DNA of 64,000 nucleotides from assembly GCF_000718555.1 (NCBI RefSeq), contig NZ_JOAN01000005.1:62001-126000 (forward strand), in the 5' to 3' direction. This stretch comes from Micromonospora chokoriensis. Its GTDB lineage: Bacteria; Actinomycetota; Actinomycetes; Mycobacteriales; Micromonosporaceae. Each line of letters begins with the position of its first letter. The stretch's first letter is position 1. The position numbers and the translations under genes were made by a program. Of the stretch, positions 31,545 to 39,283 are shown in pieces. The notes under the pieces are model-generated. The model saw nothing but the letters and a program-made list of their open reading frames with translations. It was not told the origin of the DNA and searched no databases.

Positions 31545-33482
31545 ATGCGATCGATGCCCGGCGCCGGTGGCGCGTCGAAGCTGCGCAGGCTGCTCGTCGA
31601 GGTGCCGCTGGGCGCTCGACGACGCTCGGCTCTGCCCTCTTCGGGCCCGCGCAAGACACCGAGCTGGTTGGCCTGGCTCGACGCCCCGGGGCGGCGGATC
31701 GCCGCGGCCACCGTACTGCTGTCTCTTTCTGCGGCGTCCGGTGTGGCGGCCGTCTCCGGCTTCGGTTTCGGCGACGACGAGCGCCCCGGGCGGACGGTCC
31801 CAGCGAGCCAGGTGCAGGCGATCTCGGCGGCCGCTCTCGCCTGTCCGACGCTCTCCCCGGCCCGACTCGCCGGGCAGCTGATGGCCGAGTCCGGCTTCGA
31901 TCCGGCTGCCCAAACCGATCGTGGGGGTAAGGGCATCGCTGGCCTGAGCGACGCCCTGTGGGCCGATTGGAAGCCTGGTGCCGCGGCGCGGCGGGAGGAC
32001 CCGACGGCGAACATCACGGCGCTCGCCCACTACATGTGTGACCTCTCCGGCCAGGTCCGTCGGCACACGGCGAAGGGCGAGCAGTGGCGGCTGGCGCTGG
32101 CCGCGTACCACTCCGGCGTACCGGCCGTACGCGATGCCGACGGAATGCCGGATCGCGCCGAGAAGTACGTCGACACCGTGGCCGGCTACGCCGGCTGGTA
32201 CGCCCGCCAGCCGGAGTTCCGTAGAGGCGGCAACCAGTCACCGGGGCCCGTCGGCGGTGTCGCGCCGACTGCGGGCACGCCGGCGATCCCGGTGCCCGAC
32301 GCGTACCTGCAGGCGATCCTGGATGCTGGCAAGACCTGCGTGGCGGTGCCCCCGACGCGGATCGCCGCCCAGCTGATGGCCTCCTCGGCGTTCAACGCGA
32401 ACCTGTTCGGCGCCAACGGAACGCAGGGCATCGCGCAGTTCAACCCCGCGGTCTGGGCGCAGTACGCCCCGAACGCCGCGGTCGCCTCGCCGTGGTATCC
32501 GCAACAGGCCATCGCGGCGCTCGGCGCGGTGATGTGCCGCCTGGTCAAGGAGTTGGACCAGGTGGGCGAGGGTGACCCGTACCAGAAGGCGCTGGCCGCG
32601 TTCCAGTGGGGACCGGAGGCGGTGCAGCGTGCCGGCGGCGTGCCGGACTCGCCAGCGGTACGCGACTTCATCGCCCTGAACGAGGCGTACCTCGTCGATT
32701 ACCAGCGCGACGCGCGGCTGCCCGGCCCTCGACCCACCACTCCCCCGGGTGCTCCGTCACGTACGCCGGGCGGGCCGGGCAATAACGCCCCGTCGAGCCT
32801 CTCGCCGGCGGAGGTGTTGGCTCGGGGCGGAACGGTCACCGGAGGCGGCATTGCCACCGGTGGTGGAACGACCGGCGGCGGCACCAGCACCGGCGGCGGC
32901 ACCAGCACCGGCGGCGGCACCAGCACCGGCGGCGGCACCAGCACCGGCGGCGGCACCAGCACCGGCGGCGGCACGAGCACCGGTGGCGGGACCAGCACGG
33001 GCGGCGGGACCAGCACCGGTGGTACCACGCAGCAGCCGACGAAGGCACCAACGAAGGCACCGACCACCAGCCCGCCGGTGTCGACTGCGACGGCGACGAC
33101 CGGTGCGGTGCAGATCTACAGCCACGACAGCGGCAAGTGCCTCGACGTGACGGACGGCGCGTACACGAGCAACCCGCAGCTGCAGATCTGGGAGTGCAAC
33201 GGCGGCCCGAACCAGGCGTGGACGGCCTACAGCGACGGCACGCTGCGGGCCTTCGGCCGGTGCATGACCGTGTCGGGGGGCTCGACCGCGAGCGGCGCCA
33301 AGATCATCTTGAGCACCTGCAACGGCAGCGCTTCCCAGAAGATCGCGTTGAACAAGGCGCACGACATCGTCAACAAGAACGCGGACAAGTGCATAGACGT
33401 CAAGGAACACAGCACCGCCAACGGCGCCCGCATCCAGCTGTGGACGTGCATGGGCACCGATAACCAGAAGTGGAGCCGATAA
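31545..33482 (+). CDS. two-lobed lysozyme-like (SLT) membrane/secreted protein with ricin-type lectin domain
   Basis: A 645-residue protein. A membrane or signal helix lies at 52-72. A first transglycosylase-like domain (92-222) has the catalytic-type Glu115 (QLMAESGFDP). A second (252-388) has the same fold pattern but reads QLMASSAFNA, so the Glu is missing. A linker of nine GGGTST units (about 433-492) and a C-terminal ricin-B lectin domain (520-645, ending NQKWSR) follow. It probably cuts or binds cell-wall glycan outside the cell. The ATG at 31545 has an AGGGAGGA ribosome site. Its divergent position next to the T7SS genes suggests a role in making room for the secretion complex in the wall. 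Confidence 0.85.
   Translation: MRSMPGAGGASKLRRLLVEVPLGARRRSALPSSGPRKTPSWLAWLDAPGRRIAAATVLLSLSAASGVAAVSGFGFGDDERPGRTVPASQVQAISAAALACPTLSPARLAGQLMAESGFDPAAQTDRGGKGIAGLSDALWADWKPGAAARREDPTANITALAHYMCDLSGQVRRHTAKGEQWRLALAAYHSGVPAVRDADGMPDRAEKYVDTVAGYAGWYARQPEFRRGGNQSPGPVGGVAPTAGTPAIPVPDAYLQAILDAGKTCVAVPPTRIAAQLMASSAFNANLFGANGTQGIAQFNPAVWAQYAPNAAVASPWYPQQAIAALGAVMCRLVKELDQVGEGDPYQKALAAFQWGPEAVQRAGGVPDSPAVRDFIALNEAYLVDYQRDARLPGPRPTTPPGAPSRTPGGPGNNAPSSLSPAEVLARGGTVTGGGIATGGGTTGGGTSTGGGTSTGGGTSTGGGTSTGGGTSTGGGTSTGGGTSTGGGTSTGGTTQQPTKAPTKAPTTSPPVSTATATTGAVQIYSHDSGKCLDVTDGAYTSNPQLQIWECNGGPNQAWTAYSDGTLRAFGRCMTVSGGSTASGAKIILSTCNGSASQKIALNKAHDIVNKNADKCIDVKEHSTANGARIQLWTCMGTDNQKWSR
32870..33020 (+). repeat. 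18-base tandem repeats encoding GGGTST linker
   Basis: About nine near-identical units of ggcggcggcaccagcacc connect the second lysozyme-like lobe to the lectin domain. Third-position changes increase toward the 3' end. Confidence 0.85.
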
Positions 33483-33505
33483 GGCGCCACCGCCCTGCAG
33501 TAGAT

Positions 33506-33540
33506 CGCCGGTGGCATCGGCAGCGACGATGCCACCGGCG
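33506..33540 (+). terminator. terminator hairpin after the lysozyme-lectin gene
   Basis: Perfect 14-base arms (cgccggtggcatcg) with a 7-base loop begin 23 bases after the stop codon. Confidence 0.7.
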
Positions 33541-33581
33541 CGGCGTACGAACGAAGCTCGTCACCCCAGGAACGCCCGCGC

Positions 33582-33651
33582 CGATCTTGCACTTTCGGTC
33601 GCCGAGATACGCGGAATGCCCGCTTATGTCGCGACAGAAAGTGCAAGATCG
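33582..33651. repeat. long inverted repeat, possible REP/MITE-like element 1
   Basis: Perfect 15-base arms (cgatcttgcactttc and its complement) are separated by 40 bases that contain a further gtcgc/gcgac pairing. It is AT-richer than its surroundings and lies in a non-coding gap beside a second element of the same design. Confidence 0.65.
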
Positions 33652-33663
33652 CGGCCGAGTCCG

Positions 33664-33739
33664 GTCGATCATGGAGTTGTGGTGCCTGGCTTGGCGCTAT
33701 ACGGGGTGCTTTGTCACCCACCACAACTCCATGATCGAC
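33664..33739. repeat. long inverted repeat, possible REP/MITE-like element 2
   Basis: Perfect 21-base arms (left arm gtcgatcatggagttgtggt plus g, right arm its complement) flank a 34-base loop. It starts 13 bases after element 1. The unrelated arm sequence but equal layout suggests a family of mobile or structural palindromes. Confidence 0.65.
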
Positions 33740-33830
33740 GAGGCGATGCGGGTTGGCGGACGGACGGTCCGTCTTGCACAACGGTTTGACCAGGACGTCC
33801 GGGTGTGCGCTCGGCGCACCGAACACGAAA

Positions 33831-33861
33831 CAGGCCACCGCAGCGTCGCTGCGGTGGCCTG
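33831..33861. terminator. perfect hairpin in the gap before the GH95-like gene end
   Basis: Fifteen-base arms (caggccaccgcagcg) are separated by one base; the real RNA loop would be a few bases larger. Hairpins of this type act as terminators in actinomycetes. It may serve either strand. Confidence 0.5.
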
Positions 33862-33906
33862 TTGCCACGTGACCCACGAGGCGCACTCGCCCCGGTGGAG
33901 TCACGG

Positions 33907-33943
33907 CTCCGGGTGCGGCACGGCTCGCGTGCCGCACCCGGAG
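33907..33943 (-). terminator. terminator hairpin after the GH95-like gene
   Basis: Perfect 15-base arms (ctccgggtgcggcac) with a 7-base loop lie 11 bases downstream of the stop codon of the minus-strand glycosidase gene. Confidence 0.75.
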
Positions 33944-33953
33944 AACGACTGGA

Positions 33954-36900
33954 TCAGCCGTTGAGGAGGTTGAACTTCTCCCAGGTGCTGATCGCTCCGG
34001 CTGCGGCGATCAGCGGGTCGGCTCCGTAGTTCGGGGCGGTGACGTACTTGCCGTTCACCGCGGCCCGCAGGCTGACGGTGCCATCCGAGTTCCGGATCAG
34101 CGCGAACGTCTCCCACGTGCCGATGGCAGCCTTGTTGGCGATCAACGGCTGAGCGCCCTTCTCGGCGGCGGACACGTACTGGTTGTTGATCCGGGCCCGG
34201 AGGGCGACGTTGCCGTTACCCAGGTCGATCAGGTCGAGCCGCTCCCAGACACCGATCGCGCCGGCGGCGGCGAGCAGCGGGCCCGATCCGGCGTCCGAGG
34301 CGCTGACGTACTTGTTGTTGACGACCGCGCGCAGCACGACCGGGCCTTGCTGGCTGGGCGTAGGCGTCGGCGTGGGAGAGGCCGTCGGAGTCGGCGTGGC
34401 CGTCGGCGTGGCCGTCGGCGTGGCCGTCGGCGTGGCCGTCGGGGTCGGGGTGGGCGTGGCCGTCGGCGTCGCGGTGGCGCTCGTGCCGACGATGATCCGC
34501 AGCGCGTCCACCATGCCGATGCCGGACGAAGCCTTGTTGACGATGCGGATGGTGTGCGTGCCGTTCGTCATGCCAGTGCGGCTGAACACCACCTGCTGGA
34601 CCTGCCGACCGGTGTTGACGTACAGGTTGACGTTCTTCTGGAACACGTCGTCGATGTAGACGTCGACGTTGCCCTCGTCGCCGTTGCGTTCGGTGATGTA
34701 CTCGACGCCCGTACCCTGGAAGGTGTACGAAGCGGTCGCGCCGACCACCGAGGTGTAGTGGGCGTCGTCGCTGTAGTCACCCACGCCGCGGTTGTTCGTG
34801 AGGAACCAGTTCTGGTCGTACGTCAGCAGGGTGTTGTTGACCATCGAGGTCTTCGCGTCCAGGCCGAGCGTGGAGGCCGTGCCCGCGAGGTTCTTCTCCA
34901 CCTGGTTGGCGGTGCCGCGCAGGGTGGTGGCGCTGTAGCCGGTCAGCGGCTTGGCGGTGCGCTCGACCACGTACGTCGTGTTCGTCGCGGTGGCGAAGCT
35001 GATCTCCGCAGCGGAGCTGGTGGTCAGGATCGCGTTGTCCGAGGTGCGACGCACCCGGACCTGCTGGCCGCTCCACGGGTTGACGACCTTGGCCTGCTTG
35101 CCGTAGAGGCTCTTGATGCCGATGTACTTGACGTCGCCGGCCTCGCGCTCGGAGCTGACCTGGAAGCCGTCCTTGGCGAGCAGGGTGAACTTCCCGACGA
35201 AGCTGGAGTCGGTCGGCACGGCCGGGAAGACCCGGATCTTGTCGTTGTACGACTGCAGCAGCGACTCGTTGATCGCCATCAGGTGGTTGCCGAGGTACTC
35301 GAAGACGCCGTTGTCGTTGGCGGTCAGGCCGTTCGGGTAGTTCTGGTACCGCTGCGTCAGGTACTTCATGCCCTTGAACGCCTCGTTGCCCAGGCCCAGC
35401 CGGGCGGCGTGCACCTGGTCGTTGGCCCAGATGTTGTCGTACGGGTGCGGCCGCGCGTTCCAGGTGTTGACCATGGTCTGCTGGTCGGAGTAGCCGATAC
35501 CGCTCTGGTCGTTGGGCCAGAGCATTTCGAGCGCGACGTTCTCACCGTTGCGGACCTGCGACGCCGGCGGGTCGTGCGGCAGGTAGATGCCGTTCTGCAC
35601 CTGGTACGGCGCGAGCTTGCTGACGATCGTCTGCCAGTTGGCCCGCAGCCCCGAGTCGAGGCCGAGCTGCTCGCTCGCCGCGACGGTCAGCGGGAAGAGC
35701 ATCCGGACCGCAGCGAGGTCACTGATGGCGTTGCGGACATCCCAGTACGTCTCCCGGGCGTTCGAGGACGCCATGTAGTACTGGCCCTTGGTGGAGTCGT
35801 AGGAGAGCTTGTCCTCGTAGAACTTCACCACCTCCCGCATGAACGGGTACGCGGTGTTGCGCAGGTACGACTCGTCGTTCGTGTACCGGTACTGCAGGTA
35901 CATCTGGTAGGCGACCTCGGGACCGGTCGAGTAGAGGTCGTTGACGAAGTCGCTGTTGATGGTGCCTCGGGCGTTTCCGTCCCAGCCCATCGTCTCCGGC
36001 ACCCAGAGCCCGTCGCTGCCGTACCGCGTCGTGGTGTACGCCTTCAACGCGTCGTAGTTACGGCTCCAGAGCTTGTTGGAGGTCGCGACCAGGTCGGCGT
36101 GGTTGGAGGCGTAGAACGAGTTGTAGATGGCGCGTTGGTTCCAGTGCCAGTACGCGTTGGTCCACTTGCTCTGGTCCTGCGTGGCCCGGAAGACACCGTT
36201 GATGAAGTGCGACGGGTAGTTCCCGTAACCACCGGCGGCGATCATGTAGGTCGCCAGGTAGTAGACGTTCTCCAGGTAGTCGGCGTCGCCGGTGCCGTTG
36301 GAGTACTGGACGAACGACTTCGCCCAGAAGTCGTGCCACCAGTTGCGGTAGCTGCTCAGGGTGTTGGTGTAGCCGGTGCTCTTGACCGTGGCGAGCTGGC
36401 TGCGCGCCTGGCTCACCGAGTCGAAGCTCGGAGCGTTGATGCGGCTGGCCGCGGTGAACCAGATGGTGTAGCTGTTCGTCGGGGTGATGTTCAGCCGCAC
36501 CCGTCGTCCGTCGACGACCTGGGAGGTGAAGTTCGCCCCCTCCACCGTCGCGGCGAGGGTGTAACCGAAGTGGTTCGCGTCGGTCTGACCACGGCTGATC
36601 CCGACGCCGCTCGCGTCCGCGAAGGTCGAGTACGTACGCCAGGTGTTGAGGTCCGGCACGTCGGCGATGTTCTGGACCGTGTTCGGGTCCCAGAGGCTCA
36701 GGTCCAGCCCGATGCTGCTGACACCCGTGCGGGAGTCCTCGACGTGGATGCCCATCACCTCGGAGTTCGGCGAACCCATGACGGTGACGGTGCGGTTGCT
36801 GTCGTACTTCGTGGTCAGCGTCCCGTCGTACAGCGACAGCCGCTGCTGGAACGTCGTGTACCCGGTGTCGAATCCAGGGCTGCTGGACAGGTTCACGTTG

Positions 36901-37214
36901 CCGGCCGCGTAGGTGGACTGCTCCGCGAGGTCCACCCCCGAGACCTGCATCGACAGGCCCTTCTCGCTCCAGGCCATCGCGCCGGTCCGCCCGTTGCCGA
37001 CCGTGAGGCCGTGCAACGGGTTGGTGTTCGGCCGGTTGTAGACGACGTCATGCTTGGCGAGGTAGCTCGCGTAGTCGACGTTCAGTGCGCCGGTGCCCGC
37101 GTTGAACGCGTTGTCCGTCGTCGCGGCCGGGGCCGCTTGGGGTGGGGCGGTGGCGACCAGCGCTCCCGCGAGCAGAACGGCCGCCGCCACACGCAGCGGC
37201 TTGGTGAACTTCAC
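33954..37214 (-). CDS. secreted GH95-like glycosidase with fascin-like C-terminal repeats
   Basis: A 1,086-residue secreted protein. The signal peptide (1-32) ends near PPQAAPAA. The N-terminal part matches the GH95 pattern (NPLHGLTVGNGRTGAMAW), followed by a large alpha/alpha-barrel-like catalytic region to about 750. GH95 enzymes are alpha-L-fucosidases or alpha-galactosidases acting on polysaccharides. A jelly-roll-like domain (about 780-910) and a Thr/Pro linker follow. The last 125 residues hold three fascin-like repeats (VVLRAVVNNKYVSA, VALRARINNQYVSA, VSLRAAVNGKYVTA). The GTG at 37214 has GGAAGGA 5 bases upstream and directly precedes the signal peptide; the open frame extends further but looks non-coding. 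Substrate is not predictable by eye. Confidence 0.82.
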   Translation of the reverse strand: MKFTKPLRVAAAVLLAGALVATAPPQAAPAATTDNAFNAGTGALNVDYASYLAKHDVVYNRPNTNPLHGLTVGNGRTGAMAWSEKGLSMQVSGVDLAEQSTYAAGNVNLSSSPGFDTGYTTFQQRLSLYDGTLTTKYDSNRTVTVMGSPNSEVMGIHVEDSRTGVSSIGLDLSLWDPNTVQNIADVPDLNTWRTYSTFADASGVGISRGQTDANHFGYTLAATVEGANFTSQVVDGRRVRLNITPTNSYTIWFTAASRINAPSFDSVSQARSQLATVKSTGYTNTLSSYRNWWHDFWAKSFVQYSNGTGDADYLENVYYLATYMIAAGGYGNYPSHFINGVFRATQDQSKWTNAYWHWNQRAIYNSFYASNHADLVATSNKLWSRNYDALKAYTTTRYGSDGLWVPETMGWDGNARGTINSDFVNDLYSTGPEVAYQMYLQYRYTNDESYLRNTAYPFMREVVKFYEDKLSYDSTKGQYYMASSNARETYWDVRNAISDLAAVRMLFPLTVAASEQLGLDSGLRANWQTIVSKLAPYQVQNGIYLPHDPPASQVRNGENVALEMLWPNDQSGIGYSDQQTMVNTWNARPHPYDNIWANDQVHAARLGLGNEAFKGMKYLTQRYQNYPNGLTANDNGVFEYLGNHLMAINESLLQSYNDKIRVFPAVPTDSSFVGKFTLLAKDGFQVSSEREAGDVKYIGIKSLYGKQAKVVNPWSGQQVRVRRTSDNAILTTSSAAEISFATATNTTYVVERTAKPLTGYSATTLRGTANQVEKNLAGTASTLGLDAKTSMVNNTLLTYDQNWFLTNNRGVGDYSDDAHYTSVVGATASYTFQGTGVEYITERNGDEGNVDVYIDDVFQKNVNLYVNTGRQVQQVVFSRTGMTNGTHTIRIVNKASSGIGMVDALRIIVGTSATATPTATPTPTPTATPTATPTATPTATPTPTASPTPTPTPSQQGPVVLRAVVNNKYVSASDAGSGPLLAAAGAIGVWERLDLIDLGNGNVALRARINNQYVSAAEKGAQPLIANKAAIGTWETFALIRNSDGTVSLRAAVNGKYVTAPNYGADPLIAAAGAISTWEKFNLLNG

Positions 37215-37904
37215 GAAGATCCTTCCAATGGTCGTGCTGAGGCCGCCGAGAAGGTCTCCCGGCGGCAGGCTGAGGTGACAACGTGGGCCGCAGTCGGCGT
37301 GGACTGCCGCGAATCGGGCGCTAGGTTGTCGGCAGACTCCGCTGCTGGTTGGCGCCGTCCCAGATCCGCTGGCGGGTGCCGCTGATGCCGGCGCTGGCGA
37401 GGTCAATGCGCTCACCGACGCCCCGGACGCGGGAGGCATCCCTCGGCCTCGCGGCTCGGGCCGGTCGGCCCTCGGCGAAGCCGGGTTGCCGGCGGTGGCC
37501 GGAGCTCGGTGATCGGCCAGATCGCATCGGCGCGTCATCCCTTCCCGGTTGCCTGCTGTCCGGCTAGAACGACGAAACCCCAAAGCATATGGTTCAACGT
37601 AATTTGCGGAAGGTTGACCGGATACCCGGCCGGAGCCGCCCGGCAGCGCCGGGTTAGAATCCGGCCAGGTTCCACCCATGAGGCGTACGCCACCGCGGCC
37701 GACGCGCCAGGGGCCGGCGGCGCTCAAACAGCAGGCGTACGCCACGTTAAATGCGGTCACCACATTGATGGCGAACGCTCGCTTCGACCATCCTCCTGCC
37801 CCGGGCCAGCCACCTGCGCTGTGATGCTTCCGACAGGCGTCCGCCCTGAACCTTTCTCAGCCCCATCGCGTCGAGGGAGAGTCAACTTTCCCTGGAGGAT
37901 CAAA
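37215..37904. other. 690-base intergenic region between divergent genes
   Basis: No convincing gene is seen here; the reading frames that cross it have no recognisable protein pattern. It must hold the promoter of the GH95-like gene on the minus strand and one for the oxygenase gene on the plus strand. An AT-rich patch (catatggttcaacgtaattt) near 37587 is the only clear compositional break. Confidence 0.5.
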
Positions 37905-38651
37905 TTGCGCAGCCCGTCACCGCCCTTGTTGCCACGCCCGGATGAATCACCTGTCGGTGCCCACCGGCCCGGGTCGTCGGTCATCAAGGAGTTGAACTCC
38001 GCACGGCTGCCAGTTCTGGTCGGAACCTGGGCGTCGGCCATGACGCTCTTCGCCTATGCGCCGGTTGCCGCCTCGATCGCGCGCACGGTCCGCGACAACC
38101 GCCGCGCCAACCCCGTTGATGAGCTGCTAGAGCTGACCATGAGTGGCGTGTTCGGTGACGACGAGCAGTGGCTCCGACCCACCCGCACCCTCGAGCCGCC
38201 GCGGAAGTTCGGGTGGGGCAAGCGGCCCGCGACCTCGACATTCCAACAGCACGATCCACTGCATTCGACCGCCGTCTACACCATCGTCGTATACAACCTG
38301 TTGCGAACTCAGGAGCTGCTCCATCGACGGCTCAACGACCGCGAACGGGAGGCCTACCACCGGGACGCGACGCTGGGCATCGGCGCGGTGCTCGCCCCTC
38401 GCGGCCGAGTTCCGCAGACCTATGACGAACTGCGATTCCACTACAATTCGATCGTCGAGCGGCACCTGAGCTTCGACCGCCGGTTCATCGACCTGTATGA
38501 GAAGTCCCGCGATCAACAGCTCGCCGGCACGCCGATGCGGGACCTCACCGTGCCGGCCGCACGCGTACTTCCGCCGAGCCTCCTGGACGTGCTGCACCTG
38601 ACCGAGGTCACCAGGGTGCCGCACGCGGAGATGACGACCGTGGGCCAATAG
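37905..38651 (+). CDS. DUF2236/MpaB-like oxygenase family protein
   Basis: A 248-residue soluble protein. The segments ELNSARLPVLVGTWASAM, NPVDELLELTMSGVFGDDE, DPLHSTAVYTIVVYN and RLNDREREAYHRDATLGIGA follow the DUF2236 order (INSE..LLLGG, DPLGRLLRT..VVFGD, WVHATL, LSxAEREAYYxE). The family includes MpaB and latex-clearing-type haem oxygenases. The usual His of the first helix (HPxxAAG) is replaced (YAPVAAS), so haem binding is uncertain. I chose the TTG at 37905 because GGAGG stands 6 bases upstream; the frame is open back to 37509. No operon partner is visible. Confidence 0.65.
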   Translation: MRSPSPPLLPRPDESPVGAHRPGSSVIKELNSARLPVLVGTWASAMTLFAYAPVAASIARTVRDNRRANPVDELLELTMSGVFGDDEQWLRPTRTLEPPRKFGWGKRPATSTFQQHDPLHSTAVYTIVVYNLLRTQELLHRRLNDREREAYHRDATLGIGAVLAPRGRVPQTYDELRFHYNSIVERHLSFDRRFIDLYEKSRDQQLAGTPMRDLTVPAARVLPPSLLDVLHLTEVTRVPHAEMTTVGQ

Positions 38652-38853
38652 AGCGTGCCCCGCTCGTGCTGGACATGCTCATCCGAGTCGCATTGCCTTT
38701 GGCGGAAGCAGGCCATCGTCGGCAACGAGCTGGTTATTTCGACAGACGACGATGGCCTGAGGGTTTCTCGCCGCTTTATGCCGATCACCGTTCTGGCCGT
38801 GGCCAAGGCAACAGCGCGCGTCGATGAGCCGAACTTCCCGTCTCAGGCGTCGA

Positions 38854-39051
38854 TCAGTGGCGTCTGCGCTCCCAACGGTCTTGCCGTTCGGCATAGGCAC
38901 GCCGCGCGTCCGCCAGACTGACCGGTTCGACGCCCGGCTCAACCACCACAGATCGCTGGTTCAGCGCCTCCACGTACTGCTCGAACCACATGGCGCGGCT
39001 CGCGAGTTCTTCCGCGGACGGCCCCTCCTGCTCATCGGCATGCTCGTCCAT
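38854..39051 (-). CDS. small acidic hypothetical protein
   Basis: A 65-residue, highly charged, helical protein (SAEELASRAMWFEQYVEALN, ADARRAYAERQDRWERRRH) with a GAGG ribosome site close to the ATG. Composition and codon pattern look like a real actinomycete small protein. No family is recognised. It lies alone between the oxygenase and nucleotidase genes, on the opposite strand. Overlapping frames on the plus strand look random by comparison. Confidence 0.5.
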   Translation of the reverse strand: MDEHADEQEGPSAEELASRAMWFEQYVEALNQRSVVVEPGVEPVSLADARRAYAERQDRWERRRH

Positions 39052-39283
39052 CCTCTGCGCCTCTCGTCGTCGATCCGGTTCAAGTACTGGCTCAGCCGCT
39101 CACCGCCGACCGGGTCTGGCTCGCTCTTCACGAGCTCCGTTCGCTGCGGCTATCGGATCGATGAGCGACCGGGTACGTTACTCGCCGTTCACGGTAGTGC
39201 TTGATCATGAGCGTGAAGATCAGCAATCTCGTTCGGTGGCGCCGAAGCAGCGCACCCAACGATGGTCCAATGAGGAGTGTTCG

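Noticed and set aside
32870..33020. Repeat block considered as a CRISPR or mobile-element end.
   Set aside because: It is an 18-base in-frame repeat that encodes a GGGTST linker.
34347..37385. Plus-strand open frame of 1,012 codons opposite the GH95-like gene.
   Set aside because: It is a shadow of third-position GC; the protein is a Val/Arg/Asp-rich string without motifs, while the minus strand has a signal peptide and family patterns.
37509..37904. N-terminal extension of the oxygenase ORF back to 37509.
   Set aside because: The extra 132 codons have no DUF2236 pattern, and a TTG with a strong ribosome site at 37905 gives the family length.
38655..38921. Plus-strand 88-codon ORF after the oxygenase gene.
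   Set aside because: The translation looks random and it overlaps the more protein-like minus-strand ORF; no ribosome site was seen.
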